From a virus: a stretch of 51,857 nucleotides of DNA. Below, in pieces: positions 42,837-50,288 of this stretch; positions within the stretch are counted from its first letter, which is position 1, and each line of letters begins with the position of its first letter. Below the pieces are notes generated by a model. That model did no database searches. It was not told where the DNA came from and worked only from the letters and a program-made list of their open reading frames with translations. Position numbers and translations under genes: made by a program. The stretch spans positions 1-51,857 of IMG/VR virus record IMGVR_UViG_3300047557_001228; one strand, written 5' to 3'.

Positions 42837-44323
42837 AAGTAATCCTTTTCAAAATGTTTTAATGTATAGTCCTTCTTCTTGGTAACCGCTTTGTAGATGT
42901 CATGCTCAATACCACCTTTGCTGAATACCCAATACACGTGATTGAACGCACGCTCTTTGGTAGTCATCCTATCCTTACTCTGCCAATAACTCGTAGCACT
43001 GAAGTCAATATTATAATACACCAAGTAGTCTGCCTTCTTAAGGCTAATACCTTCCCTTCCGGAAACAATTTGCAAAGCTATGTGCTTATCCCCATTTTCA
43101 AAAGTGGCGAGGTCAGTGCAAAGCTCATCCTTAAACACTGACTGCAATGCACTCAACTCCTCCTTGAACTTATAGAAGATACCGATCTTACATCCGGCAA
43201 AGTATTCTTTAATAAACTCAGCCTTACTCGTATCAAGCACCATGCTGTTGCCACTCTCAAACTTGATGGTACCACTGCATAGCTGATGCACTTTCATCAT
43301 TAACTTAACCGGAGTGTCGGCAAGGATAACTTCGTTCTTTCCTTCCACCACCAAGTCCCTCTTGAGTTTCTTAATCAATTCCAAAGTACTTGGCTTCATC
43401 TCCACCTCAAGAATCTCCTCAGTAACTTGGGTTACAAACCCTGCATCCTGCTGAGAATAGTTGATGGTATATGGCTTCATGGCTTCGACAATACTGTCGA
43501 GCCCTTTACTGTAATCATTTACATACAGACCATTGATCTTCTTCTTAGTTATCTTCACGTAGTCGTCAGCAAACCGATAGAAGTTTTTGTACGCTTGAAA
43601 TGGATTGCCGAGTATTCCATACACCTGATGGTACATCTGCGAATAACTCTCAGGGGTTGGCGTTCCACTCAGTAGAATTACGGATGGCCTACACTTATCA
43701 ATCAGATCCTTAACCATGATTGCTCTCTCGCTTGGCTTGGCAAAAGCCCCCAAGCTATGAGCTTCATCAAGGATGATCAAGTCCCACATCTCATCATCCA
43801 TCACCGTGTGCAGACTCTCGTAGTTAATGACTGTCATCTTATAGCTTGGGTTAAGCATAGCATAATCTTCTTCAATACTTCCGATGGCTTTCTTCTTGGT
43901 TACAAACAATACATGTTCAAACATCAAAGCCTCAGCTATCCCCAAACTCGTAAGCGTCTTTCCTGTTCTCACCTCCATTGCGAGGTACAGGAACTCATGT
44001 TCCTTTAGGATCTTTGACCCTAAAGAGATTATCTCTTTTTGGTATGGCCTAAATTCCACTTGACATCCTCCTTTTTCATGTAGTTCTTTGTAATAGTCCC
44101 GGCTGCGCTGCAGTCGTGGAAGAATCTCCGGAGCATCCTTATACTTGTACACGTAGGTTACCTCAATCTTTGCGCCTCTGCCTGTCTTTATCTCTTTCAT
44201 CTGTCCCATCACCCGGCAAAGAAGATCGCAATACCTCCACATACTGTAGTCAGAATATCCCGGAGTCCTCTCAACTATCCGCATCCTTTTCTTTTTTACG
44301 GTGAATGATGATCCATCTACCAT
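42833..44323 (-). CDS. SNF2-type superfamily 2 helicase, 496 aa
   Basis: Full set of SF2/SNF2 motifs: RPYQKEII (Q-motif-like, 92-99), Walker A MEVRTGKT (116-123), DEAH box LIILDEAH (182-189), motif III LLSGTPT (217-223), motif V SGREGISL (421-428) and motif VI QSKDRM (448-453). The ~85-residue N-terminal region is not recognised. Such phage SNF2 proteins are ATP-driven dsDNA translocases used in replication, recombination or remodelling; the adjacent VRR-NUC gene strengthens that. The ATG at 44323 overlaps the primase-helicase gene by 53 nt; a second ATG at 44284 would overlap by 14 nt and is a credible alternative. Confidence 0.85.
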   Translation of the reverse strand: MVDGSSFTVKKKRMRIVERTPGYSDYSMWRYCDLLCRVMGQMKEIKTGRGAKIEVTYVYKYKDAPEILPRLQRSRDYYKELHEKGGCQVEFRPYQKEIISLGSKILKEHEFLYLAMEVRTGKTLTSLGIAEALMFEHVLFVTKKKAIGSIEEDYAMLNPSYKMTVINYESLHTVMDDEMWDLIILDEAHSLGAFAKPSERAIMVKDLIDKCRPSVILLSGTPTPESYSQMYHQVYGILGNPFQAYKNFYRFADDYVKITKKKINGLYVNDYSKGLDSIVEAMKPYTINYSQQDAGFVTQVTEEILEVEMKPSTLELIKKLKRDLVVEGKNEVILADTPVKLMMKVHQLCSGTIKFESGNSMVLDTSKAEFIKEYFAGCKIGIFYKFKEELSALQSVFKDELCTDLATFENGDKHIALQIVSGREGISLKKADYLVYYNIDFSATSYWQSKDRMTTKERAFNHVYWVFSKGGIEHDIYKAVTKKKDYTLKHFEKDYL

Positions 44324-46679
44324 TCAGATCACGCCCCTCCTCCGGTATTACTCCTTCCTTGAATAGTCCGTATGCAACGAGCCACTTATAGAACTTGGTT
44401 CGGCTGATGGTCATCTTTGCCTTCGGCCCGTAGTCAGGGTACTCACTGATGAAGTCATGGTATAGGTCGTTCTTATACAGCCTTACCCCTACCTCAAGTG
44501 CTGTATTCTTTGGCTGTCCCTCCACAAGACCGCACCATTCAATGAAGTCGTGAGCAGTTTCTGCAGATAGCTGACGGATCTTAAGGTTCACAAACTTACT
44601 CTTGACAAGTCCTGTTTTTAAGTAAGACTTAAGACAACCGATCATGTAGTTGTCAAACTCACACCAATCATCATCGTTCCAATCCCCGAACATCAGCTTA
44701 CCAAACTCATCCAAAGGCGTGTACGCTTTTGAATAATATTGGTGCAACTCAAGCTCCCATTTTCTGCGAGCAAATGAATTACCTGATCCTTTGATAGCGT
44801 AGTTGGTAGTGATGGCGATCTTAGGACTCTTGCTGAAAGGTATCTTGATAGCGTCCTTGTTTTTCTTCTCAAGTGTCAGACCTTCAGTGACTACACTGAA
44901 GAGTCGCTCGAAATCAAAGTGCTTCTTAACGTCATCGAACACAAGGATCTGTGTATCTGCTGACACCAACTGATAAGCGAAGCTTCTCTCAAAGGTGAAG
45001 CTCTTACCGTCAATGGTTACTACCTTCTTCATCTTGGATAAGGCATTCATAAAGAGTCCTTTCCCCGTTCCACCCTCCGGATTATCACTGATGACCTCGT
45101 CATTCAGGATCACGGCCGGGCAGAAACTTAAGTTCTTATACCCATGTAGCATAAAACCAATAGTACTTTCCATTGCATCGATCCGGCCCTGATCATCACC
45201 GCAAATGTTCCGTATGAACTTTTTATAATCGCATCTGTCGGTAACCTTACACATAACAAAGTTCCTGTCGATCACATGATCCTTCCATACATACCCACCA
45301 AGATCAATGTAGTCGATTGGCTTTATCTCATCCTTTGTAATCTGAACCGCACAGTTTTTGTAGTACAGATAGGATGCGTCCTTTGTATCCTCAATGAAGT
45401 AGATGTCAATCGTAGATAGCATGGATAGAAACTCCTCCTTGAAGAACCGGGTATTGTCAGCGAAGTAATTGTATACCCCTATATCGTCCAACTCAAGCAG
45501 GTGGTTTAGGACGTAATCCTTTATCTCCTTCTCTGAGGTATGGTCGATCAGGTTATTGGTAACCTTCACGAACACGTAGTTCTTCCCACCCTCCGGGCAG
45601 TACTTATAGAACCCACTATCCTCGAGGAACTGTTTAAACTGAATGTGTATTATCCTGATGACTCCCTTGTCGTTCTTTGTCCAAAAGGTCTGCTTGGCAT
45701 TCTCCTCCTCGACCTTTGCAAGAACCGCTTCGATCGTGTCTGTATCCAAGTTGGAGTCCTGCAGTTGGATACGTACCTCCTTTTTTGGCACACCACGTCT
45801 TAGCTTTGCTTTGATCTGATTCACCCTCTCCTCATCCTCGTAGTACTTGGTACCAAAGTTGGCCGTATTCTGATAGGCTGAGTCGATTGTTCTCTGTATC
45901 TCCTTTAAGGGGAAATCATTAGTAGCGAATTGGTTGAGGACGTAAGAGGCAAGGCTCTTGTTAATACCAAAGTCGTTGAATGCCATAGCAAGGATGAAGC
46001 AGTTCTGATTCCTCTGACCTTCGGTCATTGGGTACTTCTTCTGCCACCACTTGACAAGGATCTCTACTATCTTATTCTCATCCGTGATAGGGATGGTAGC
46101 CGTATCCCTAAGCTTACTTACCTCCTTGTACTCCGGCTCCTCGATGGTATCCCATACCGATGAGTTCTCGTTAACGTAGATTAGAGGGTCATAGGACTCG
46201 TAACACACCCGGCTAAGGTTCTTACTCGTCTTATCGAAATAAAGGGAATTAAAGTGCTTCTCAAGGCTATTAAAATAGTTCTGATGGTTCTCTGCATCTG
46301 CCGGTATCTTGACGAGTACCTTCAGGCCATTCCCTGAAGGGGAAATGAACACAGAATACACATACTTGTCCTTGCTTAAATTCTCCTTATCCTGCAGCAG
46401 TTCTTTTTGTTTGACGTAACCATCAAAGTCGAGGCAGATAAGTCCGCTATGCTCAACTATGGCCGTGTCAGCACGCTTGGTGAAGGTACCACTGAAGCAT
46501 ACGGCCGGGAGGTTCTTCTTAAGTTCGTTCCTCTCAGGCTTACGCTTCTCCTGTCTGATCTTTTTGACAAGCTCTTTGGTGGCACCTTGCCTAATCCTAT
46601 CAAGGATGACGGCCACGTCCCTGTAGAAGGGAGTGCTTGTTTCCTTGATGTTTTGGAAGATAGTTATTTGGTATGCCAT
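44271..46679 (-). CDS. Primase-helicase (BT4734/VirE-type N-terminus, SF3-like helicase), 802 aa
   Basis: Three parts. Residues about 50-180 have LICLDFDGY (D84, D86) and ISPSGNGLKVLVKIP, the BT4734-like/AEP-type primase core. Residues about 205-270 (LVKWWQKKYPMTEGQRN ... IQRTIDSAYQ) resemble a primase C-terminal helical domain. Residues about 495-650 are a viral SF3/D5-like helicase: Walker A NPEGGTGKG (533-541), Walker B ILVFDDV (578-584), sensor-type IAITTNYA (621-628) and R638/R639 as candidate arginine finger. It opens the duplex and makes primers. No phage DNA polymerase is in the window, so the host replisome is probably recruited. It starts downstream of the candidate origin at 46680-46850. 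Confidence 0.85.
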   Translation of the reverse strand: MAYQITIFQNIKETSTPFYRDVAVILDRIRQGATKELVKKIRQEKRKPERNELKKNLPAVCFSGTFTKRADTAIVEHSGLICLDFDGYVKQKELLQDKENLSKDKYVYSVFISPSGNGLKVLVKIPADAENHQNYFNSLEKHFNSLYFDKTSKNLSRVCYESYDPLIYVNENSSVWDTIEEPEYKEVSKLRDTATIPITDENKIVEILVKWWQKKYPMTEGQRNQNCFILAMAFNDFGINKSLASYVLNQFATNDFPLKEIQRTIDSAYQNTANFGTKYYEDEERVNQIKAKLRRGVPKKEVRIQLQDSNLDTDTIEAVLAKVEEENAKQTFWTKNDKGVIRIIHIQFKQFLEDSGFYKYCPEGGKNYVFVKVTNNLIDHTSEKEIKDYVLNHLLELDDIGVYNYFADNTRFFKEEFLSMLSTIDIYFIEDTKDASYLYYKNCAVQITKDEIKPIDYIDLGGYVWKDHVIDRNFVMCKVTDRCDYKKFIRNICGDDQGRIDAMESTIGFMLHGYKNLSFCPAVILNDEVISDNPEGGTGKGLFMNALSKMKKVVTIDGKSFTFERSFAYQLVSADTQILVFDDVKKHFDFERLFSVVTEGLTLEKKNKDAIKIPFSKSPKIAITTNYAIKGSGNSFARRKWELELHQYYSKAYTPLDEFGKLMFGDWNDDDWCEFDNYMIGCLKSYLKTGLVKSKFVNLKIRQLSAETAHDFIEWCGLVEGQPKNTALEVGVRLYKNDLYHDFISEYPDYGPKAKMTISRTKFYKWLVAYGLFKEGVIPEEGRDLNGRWIIIHRKKEKDADS

Positions 46680-46848
46680 AAATGTCAGCGTTATGTCGTT
46701 TTTGTGTCGTGTAACTTATTGATAATTAAAGCGATGTCAATTATGTCAATTTTTATTTTCACTTGTATTCTATAGAATAATAATAATATATAGAATATAT
46801 ATAGAGAGAAGGGAAAGGATAAAAACGACATACCGACATGAAAAAGAA
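46680..46848. promoter_or_regulatory. Candidate replication origin / operator region
   Basis: Non-coding. TGTC cores (mostly ATGTC[GA]) occur in direct orientation at 46683, 46694, 46705, 46735 and 46744. The first three are exactly 11 bp apart. Two inverted copies are at 46827-46830 and 46835-46838. TATGTCGTTTTT at 46692-46703 is the perfect inverse of 46821-46832. ATGTCAATT is repeated in tandem at 46734-46742 and 46743-46751. Between the arms lies a strongly AT-rich stretch (about 46748-46804) with the 14-bp palindrome TATTCTATAGAATA at 46766-46779. The layout of repeats, AT-rich unwinding element and palindrome between SSB and primase-helicase genes is that of an iteron-type origin. Promoter or operator use is also possible. 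Confidence 0.5.
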
Positions 46849-46849
46849 A

Positions 46850-46866
46850 GGGGGTAGAAACCCCCC
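46850..46866 (-). terminator. Intrinsic terminator of the SSB/recombination operon
   Basis: On the minus strand, GGGGGT-TTCT-ACCCCC (6-bp stem, tetraloop) followed by TTTCTTTTTC. About 25 nt after the SSB stop. It separates the recombination operon from the primase-helicase transcript. Confidence 0.75.
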
Positions 46867-46890
46867 ATTCGTATATGCTATGGGCTTCAA

Positions 46891-47181
46891 TTAGAATGGC
46901 AGGTCGCCATCCTCCTCCGGCTCTGCCTGTGGTGGAGGAGCAGCCTTCGCTGCCTTCTCCTCACCTTTTGGCTTCGCCTCGAAGGTGTCGAGTTCAATGT
47001 AAGGGTTTCCACTACGTCCCTTCTTGATGTTTAGGTTGACCCATCCCTTCTTCTCATTGTTCTTGAGGAAGGCAATGGCTTCGTCAACTTTGATGCTAAG
47101 GTTTCCGATCACCCACTCAGGGGCGTTCTCTCTGCGTTTGATGATAAATCCATCGGCAAAGATTCTTTCTTGATTGTCCAT
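46891..47181 (-). CDS. ssb: Single-stranded DNA-binding protein, 96 aa
   Basis: A short beta-barrel core (ADGFIIKRRENAPEWVIGNL; KGWVNLNIKKGRSGNPYIEL) is followed by a low-complexity Lys/Ala/Pro linker and the acidic tip EEDGDLPF, equivalent to the DDDIPF tail with which SSBs dock partner proteins. It is shorter than bacterial SSB (about 110-180 aa), as common in phages. Encoded last in an operon with the annealing protein and exonuclease (2-nt gap), followed by an intrinsic terminator. Protects ssDNA at forks and supports annealing. Confidence 0.75.
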   Translation of the reverse strand: MDNQERIFADGFIIKRRENAPEWVIGNLSIKVDEAIAFLKNNEKKGWVNLNIKKGRSGNPYIELDTFEAKPKGEEKAAKAAPPPQAEPEEDGDLPF

Positions 47182-47183
47182 GA

Positions 47184-47915
47184 TTAATCTAAGGTTTCGT
47201 TAATAAAATGATTGTCTATATCTTCCGTAGCTTGAGGCCCGAAATACTTGTTATATACCTCCATTGCCCGTTCAACTTTGGCTTCGCCATTCTTGACGAA
47301 CTGTTCGCTCGGTCTAAATACCCCAAGCTGAGCCGTTTCCTTGTCAATGACATAGAAGTACAACGGCTTACCGAACAGTTGCTCATAGATGTAGCATTGA
47401 CTGTCGTAGTTGTAGGCTTTGGCCGACCACTTGAACTTGTTAATGTCGGAGGTAGTTTTTAAATCTATGATGTAGTCGTGGGTGATGATGTCCGCTTTAC
47501 CCTTCCACTCCATACCTTTGATCTTTCCAATGGCAGGTTCCTCGTATACGTTGCCTTCCCGGTAGATGTCATCGTAGAAAACTATATTGGCTTTTATTAC
47601 ACCAACAAGTTTATGGATTTCGTCCACCTCCTTAGTTAGTAAAGCGAACTCAAGTCCGTTATCAGCACAGAAGGTTTTATACTCTTTGGTATTACGGGAG
47701 CTTACGTCCACGCTTACCACCTTGTCAACCTTGTCCGGCTCAAGCAAAAGCTGATGAAATAATCTGCCTTCGGCAAAGCTTTTGTTGTCCTCACGTTCTT
47801 CTCTGAAGGACTTAGGGTTTGTAAGTAGGGGGCCAATGTCGGAGTTAGATAGGTAGTTTTTACCCACGCCTTTGTAGTACTCAAAGTCGTCCCGAAGTTT
47901 GTTGATTACTGACAT
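47184..47915 (-). CDS. RecE/Cas4-like PD-(D/E)xK exonuclease, 243 aa
   Basis: Motifs in order: GRLFHQLLLEP (H54), EEP (E125/E126), KGKADIITHDYIIDLKTT (D142, D151-x-K153) and YDSQCYIY (Q173, Y177). This is the layout of the phage RecE-like/DUF3799 nucleases, which resect double-strand ends to give ssDNA for annealing. The length is normal for the family's catalytic domain. It overlaps the DUF1071 annealing protein gene by 10 nt, forming an exonuclease-annealase pair. Confidence 0.82.
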   Translation of the reverse strand: MSVINKLRDDFEYYKGVGKNYLSNSDIGPLLTNPKSFREEREDNKSFAEGRLFHQLLLEPDKVDKVVSVDVSSRNTKEYKTFCADNGLEFALLTKEVDEIHKLVGVIKANIVFYDDIYREGNVYEEPAIGKIKGMEWKGKADIITHDYIIDLKTTSDINKFKWSAKAYNYDSQCYIYEQLFGKPLYFYVIDKETAQLGVFRPSEQFVKNGEAKVERAMEVYNKYFGPQATEDIDNHFINETLD

Positions 47916-48559
47916 AGTGCTGCTATTTCTTTTTTAAGGGCCGGAGAAATTTTGTACTTACGGGTAAGTTGCTTACCAAGTACCTCAATTCCTTGAGCCT
48001 TGTTATCAGTTACATACTTTACAACCGCATCCCAATTTGGGGTACCCTTCTTGAGTTCAATCAGATCACCGTCAGCTTTCTTTGGTTGAGCAGCAGCAGG
48101 TGGGGCAGCAGGTTTTGCTTTTTCTTGTGCTTCACCTTCGGGCAGATCTTCTCCGGCATAGATGTAAATGCCTAACCCAAACATCGCTAAGTTCTTAACC
48201 AAGCATCTCATCATGGTCTTGTTAATATCAAAGGTAGTGGCCGCATCTACCTGCTTATCACCGTACTTTGTACTGTACGTATAAGCCTTTTTCTTCATGC
48301 TCTTGTTCTTCCCGTCCATCACCGGCAACCACATCTCAAGGGTTTGGCCTTCGATAGTTACGGAAGTGTGGCACATGAATCCAAGATCCTCATCGTAATC
48401 CGTAGGTAGGATATTGTAGGAAGCATCCGGGCATTCCTTCTTGGTTACTGACCATGCCCATGCCCAAGACAAGTAGGTTAAGTTGTCCTTCTTTTCGACA
48501 TGGTCATTGACGTTGATACTTGACAGTCGTTCAAAGACCGTCAGCTTTTTTTCTGACAT
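47906..48559 (-). CDS. DUF1071/Sak-type ssDNA annealing protein, 217 aa
   Basis: LTYLSWAWAWSVTKKECPDA, then a TSVTIEG...LPVMDGKNKSM core, DINK (111-114) and RCLVKNLAMFGLGIYIYAG followed by EDLPEG: the DUF1071 signature, a Rad52-like single-strand annealing family. A Pro/Ala linker (about 148-165) leads to a ~50-aa C-terminal domain that may contact SSB. Works with the exonuclease and SSB encoded downstream to repair and recombine phage genomes. Confidence 0.85.
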   Translation of the reverse strand: MSEKKLTVFERLSSINVNDHVEKKDNLTYLSWAWAWSVTKKECPDASYNILPTDYDEDLGFMCHTSVTIEGQTLEMWLPVMDGKNKSMKKKAYTYSTKYGDKQVDAATTFDINKTMMRCLVKNLAMFGLGIYIYAGEDLPEGEAQEKAKPAAPPAAAQPKKADGDLIELKKGTPNWDAVVKYVTDNKAQGIEVLGKQLTRKYKISPALKKEIAALCQ

Positions 48560-48579
48560 AATTGTAGGTTTATAAGTGA

Positions 48580-48882
48580 TTAAATAAATACTGCCTTCTG
48601 AATATCCTTGACCACTTGAAGGTAGTCAGCATCCTCTTTGATTCTTTTCTCAACGGTGCTGATCCCATAAATAATGGTGGTATGTTGGGTGGTGTAACCA
48701 CTATCCAATATATATTTTTGGATATAACTGATCGTCATCGGACGCTTGAAGCATAGATAGTAAAGCAAGTAACGGGCATCAACGAGTTGCCTCTGCTTTG
48801 ACTTTGAGAAAAGGGATTCTTTGGTTATCCCAAAAAGATCACAAACCCTTTCCACATACTGATTAAAGATGTCAACTTTCAT
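48580..48882 (-). CDS. Short DnaA domain IV-like DNA-binding protein, 100 aa
   Basis: Residues about 20-80 follow the DnaA DNA-binding domain: LFSKSKQRQLVDARYLLYYL (basic loop and first helix), then MTISYIQKYILDSGYTTQHTTIIYGI, where QHTTIIYG replaces the DnaA DHTTVxxA signature. No ATPase domain. It is the first gene of the recombination operon, directly below a candidate Bacteroidota promoter flanked by DnaA-box-like sites, so it may regulate itself. It is paralogous in domain type to the protein at 41916-42419 but clearly diverged. Confidence 0.68.
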   Translation of the reverse strand: MKVDIFNQYVERVCDLFGITKESLFSKSKQRQLVDARYLLYYLCFKRPMTISYIQKYILDSGYTTQHTTIIYGISTVEKRIKEDADYLQVVKDIQKAVFI

Positions 48883-48904
48883 TTAATTTAATTTAATTGG
48901 ACTG

Positions 48905-48937
48905 CTAAGATAGTGAATTTGTATAATAATTGTCAAA
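48905..48937 (-). promoter_or_regulatory. Bacteroidota-type promoter of the recombination operon
   Basis: On the minus strand, TTTG (plus 48934-48937), a 21-nt spacer, then TATCTTAG (plus 48905-48912), against the consensus TTTG-N19-21-TAnnTTTG (one mismatch in the second box). Transcription would start about 15 nt before the ATG at 48882, behind an AATTAAATTAAATTAA leader. Confidence 0.6.
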
Positions 48938-49015
48938 TTTATTTTTCCACAATAGTACTTTCTTCCCTATGTTAATAGGGTATTTTGTGCGAAAGCACTA
49001 TGTGAATATGTTTAA
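48938..49015. promoter_or_regulatory. Regulatory spacer with DnaA-box-like sites and two hairpins
   Basis: TTTTCCACA at 48943-48951 fits the DnaA-box consensus TTWTNCACA. TGTGAATAT at 49001-49009 is an 8/9 match on the other strand. CCCTAT-GTTA-ATAGGG (48965-48980) and GTGC-GAAA-GCAC (48987-48998) are perfect small hairpins without a proper T-run, so they look like operators or RNA elements rather than terminators. Confidence 0.4.
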
Positions 49016-49312
49016 TTAAAGTTTAATGTCGGAGTACCGGACATAAACGTACCCGTTGTGGGTTATCTTATCCGCATCTGACCATTTATCCTTGTCGCAC
49101 TGACAAGCATGGCCTACCTCAATGCAGATATATTTCCCGTACTGAATAGCAATGTTGATGTCCTCCTTGTCATGGATCGGGATCTTGTACGTCTTGTCCT
49201 CCTTCTGCCATACGGCAAACAGATCAAACAGTTTTTCGTCAAAGATTCTGTATGCTTTTGACGTTACGTCCATGCAAAGCATACCGTCTAATGTTTTGAA
49301 AATTTTTTCCAT
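49016..49312 (-). CDS. Small protein of unknown function, 98 aa
   Basis: Not recognised. Contains HACQCDKDKWSDADK and an aromatic C-terminus (HNGYVYVRYSDIKL). Starts MEKIFKTLDGMLCMDVTSKA. No membrane segment. It is the last of the small early-gene chain, overlapping the membrane-protein gene upstream and followed by a spacer with hairpins. Confidence 0.6.
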   Translation of the reverse strand: MEKIFKTLDGMLCMDVTSKAYRIFDEKLFDLFAVWQKEDKTYKIPIHDKEDINIAIQYGKYICIEVGHACQCDKDKWSDADKITHNGYVYVRYSDIKL

Positions 49313-49446
49313 ATCTTTTTAATTAGTTTATACGCATCCAACATAAAGAAGCCTACATACACGGCAGTTATCGTAAGAAGGAATACCGGTGTGGCAATAA
49401 AGATGAAGTAAAGAAACTCCCCAAGTAGGTGTAATCTTTGTTTCAT
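49288..49446 (-). CDS. Small membrane protein, 52 aa
   Basis: One long or two short membrane helices (LLGEFLYFIFIATPVFLLTI / TAVYVGFFMLDAY) with a basic C-terminus (KLIKKIWKKFSKH), so N-out or hairpin topology with a positive inside end is likely. The ATG at 49446 makes an ATGA overlap with the upstream stop and is preferred over an in-frame ATG at 49470. Possible inner-membrane takeover, superinfection-exclusion or lysis-related role; inference only. Confidence 0.55.
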   Translation of the reverse strand: MKQRLHLLGEFLYFIFIATPVFLLTITAVYVGFFMLDAYKLIKKIWKKFSKH

Positions 49447-49655
49447 AGTCCGGCTTTTTTTATGTCCCACCCACGTTCATCCATAGGGTTCCCGTAGATT
49501 TGGATCTGATCTGAATAATAATGTTTGACCTCACCCCCATGTAATCTCACTACCCATACTGAATTTACATTCAACCCGTAGTCAATAAATAAGAAAGCAT
49601 CACCGTCCCCGTGTGGGGTTTTTACTGCTATTGTGGTTCTGAACTCGTGTATCAT
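49443..49655 (-). CDS. Small protein of unknown function, 70 aa
   Basis: Not recognised. TIAVKTPHGDGDAFLFIDYG and VWVVRLHGGEVKHYYSDQIQ suggest a compact beta-barrel. Its 5' end overlaps the zinc-ribbon gene by 56 nt and its stop overlaps the membrane-protein start. Confidence 0.6.
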   Translation of the reverse strand: MIHEFRTTIAVKTPHGDGDAFLFIDYGLNVNSVWVVRLHGGEVKHYYSDQIQIYGNPMDERGWDIKKAGL

Positions 49656-49764
49656 TGTTTACTTTTTTACAATGAGGACAGATTGGATAACTCCTCTTAC
49701 CATTGTAAACGGTTTGAGTAAATAGCCTCCTACAAGCCTCACATTTTATCCACTTCTCCCCCAT
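49600..49764 (-). CDS. Zinc-ribbon mini-protein, 54 aa
   Basis: Translated by hand: MGEKWIKCEACRRLFTQTVY, a short loop, then SYPICPHCKKV. C8-x2-C11 and C29-x2-C32 form a classic four-Cys zinc ribbon. The ATG overlaps the stop of the upstream gene by one base (TAATG), the coupling used throughout the cluster. It probably binds nucleic acid or a host protein (for example RNA polymerase). It overlaps the next gene by 56 nt in another frame, so the last ~18 residues are encoded in doubly used DNA. Confidence 0.6.
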   Translation of the reverse strand: MGEKWIKCEACRRLFTQTVYNGKRSYPICPHCKKVNNDTRVQNHNSSKNPTRGR

Positions 49765-49955
49765 TAATTTAGATTTATATTTTTTAATGGATTATTCTTC
49801 TGCTCTGCAATGGCGGCAATAGCAGTAAGCACAAGCAAACCAAAGTTCTCATCCGTTATAATAGCATTTGCTATCATATCAATCAACTCATCTGTTTTTC
49901 CATTGATCTCACACTTTGTACGATCACCGTCTGAATGTAGGTTTATATATGTCAT
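49764..49955 (-). CDS. Small protein of unknown function, 63 aa
   Basis: Not recognised. N-terminal strand-rich part (MTYINLHSDGDRTKCEINGK) and a helical, hydrophobic C-terminal half (ELIDMIANAIITDENFGLLV). Coupled upstream by ATGA and downstream by TAATG. Confidence 0.6.
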   Translation of the reverse strand: MTYINLHSDGDRTKCEINGKTDELIDMIANAIITDENFGLLVLTAIAAIAEQKNNPLKNINLN

Positions 49956-50113
49956 CGTGTTGCTTTTGCTTTGAATAAACTCCTTACTAAGTTAGGAAAC
50001 TCCGGGTATAATCTACTGTATACTTTCTCTATTGCCTCCCACTTTGTGTGGGCCACGACTGTCTTTACAAGTACATTGTCGTAGTAAACTTGGTATAAAT
50101 ACTCACGTTCCAT
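49952..50113 (-). CDS. Small protein of unknown function, 53 aa
   Basis: Translated by hand: MEREYLYQVYYDNVLVKTVV, then AHTKWEAIEKVYSRLYPEFP and a basic tail. The beta-beta-helix pattern with W-E-A-I resembles small phage early proteins, but no function is known. It ends with an ATGA overlap to the next gene, and its start lies 11 nt inside the preceding one, supporting its reality. Confidence 0.6.
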   Translation of the reverse strand: MEREYLYQVYYDNVLVKTVVAHTKWEAIEKVYSRLYPEFPNLVRSLFKAKATR

Positions 50114-50288
50114 GTTCATTGGTTTTATCGTTCATAATCGCATCCTTCCCGTACAATATCTTTCTCGGGATCGGGTACACTTCGTACAGAATGTCAAGGT
50201 ATTCCAAGAATGCTTTTCTGTTGTCGTCCTTTAGGTACAAGAGCCGGTCTACCAACCCTTGTACGATCATAAGTTGTTCGTCTGTCAT
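50103..50288 (-). CDS. Small helical protein of unknown function, 61 aa
   Basis: Not recognised. Opens MTDEQLMIVQGLVDRLLYLK and continues as charged helices (RKAFLEYLDILYEVYPIPRK). 4-nt overlap with the upstream gene. Confidence 0.6.
   Translation of the reverse strand: MTDEQLMIVQGLVDRLLYLKDDNRKAFLEYLDILYEVYPIPRKILYGKDAIMNDKTNEHGT

Noticed and set aside
48965-48998. Twin hairpins as a terminator
   Set aside because: Stems are only 4-6 bp and lack a T-run on the minus strand; better seen as regulatory elements.
49746-49754. TTATCCACT as a third DnaA box
   Set aside because: One mismatch and it lies inside the zinc-ribbon coding sequence, so chance is likely.
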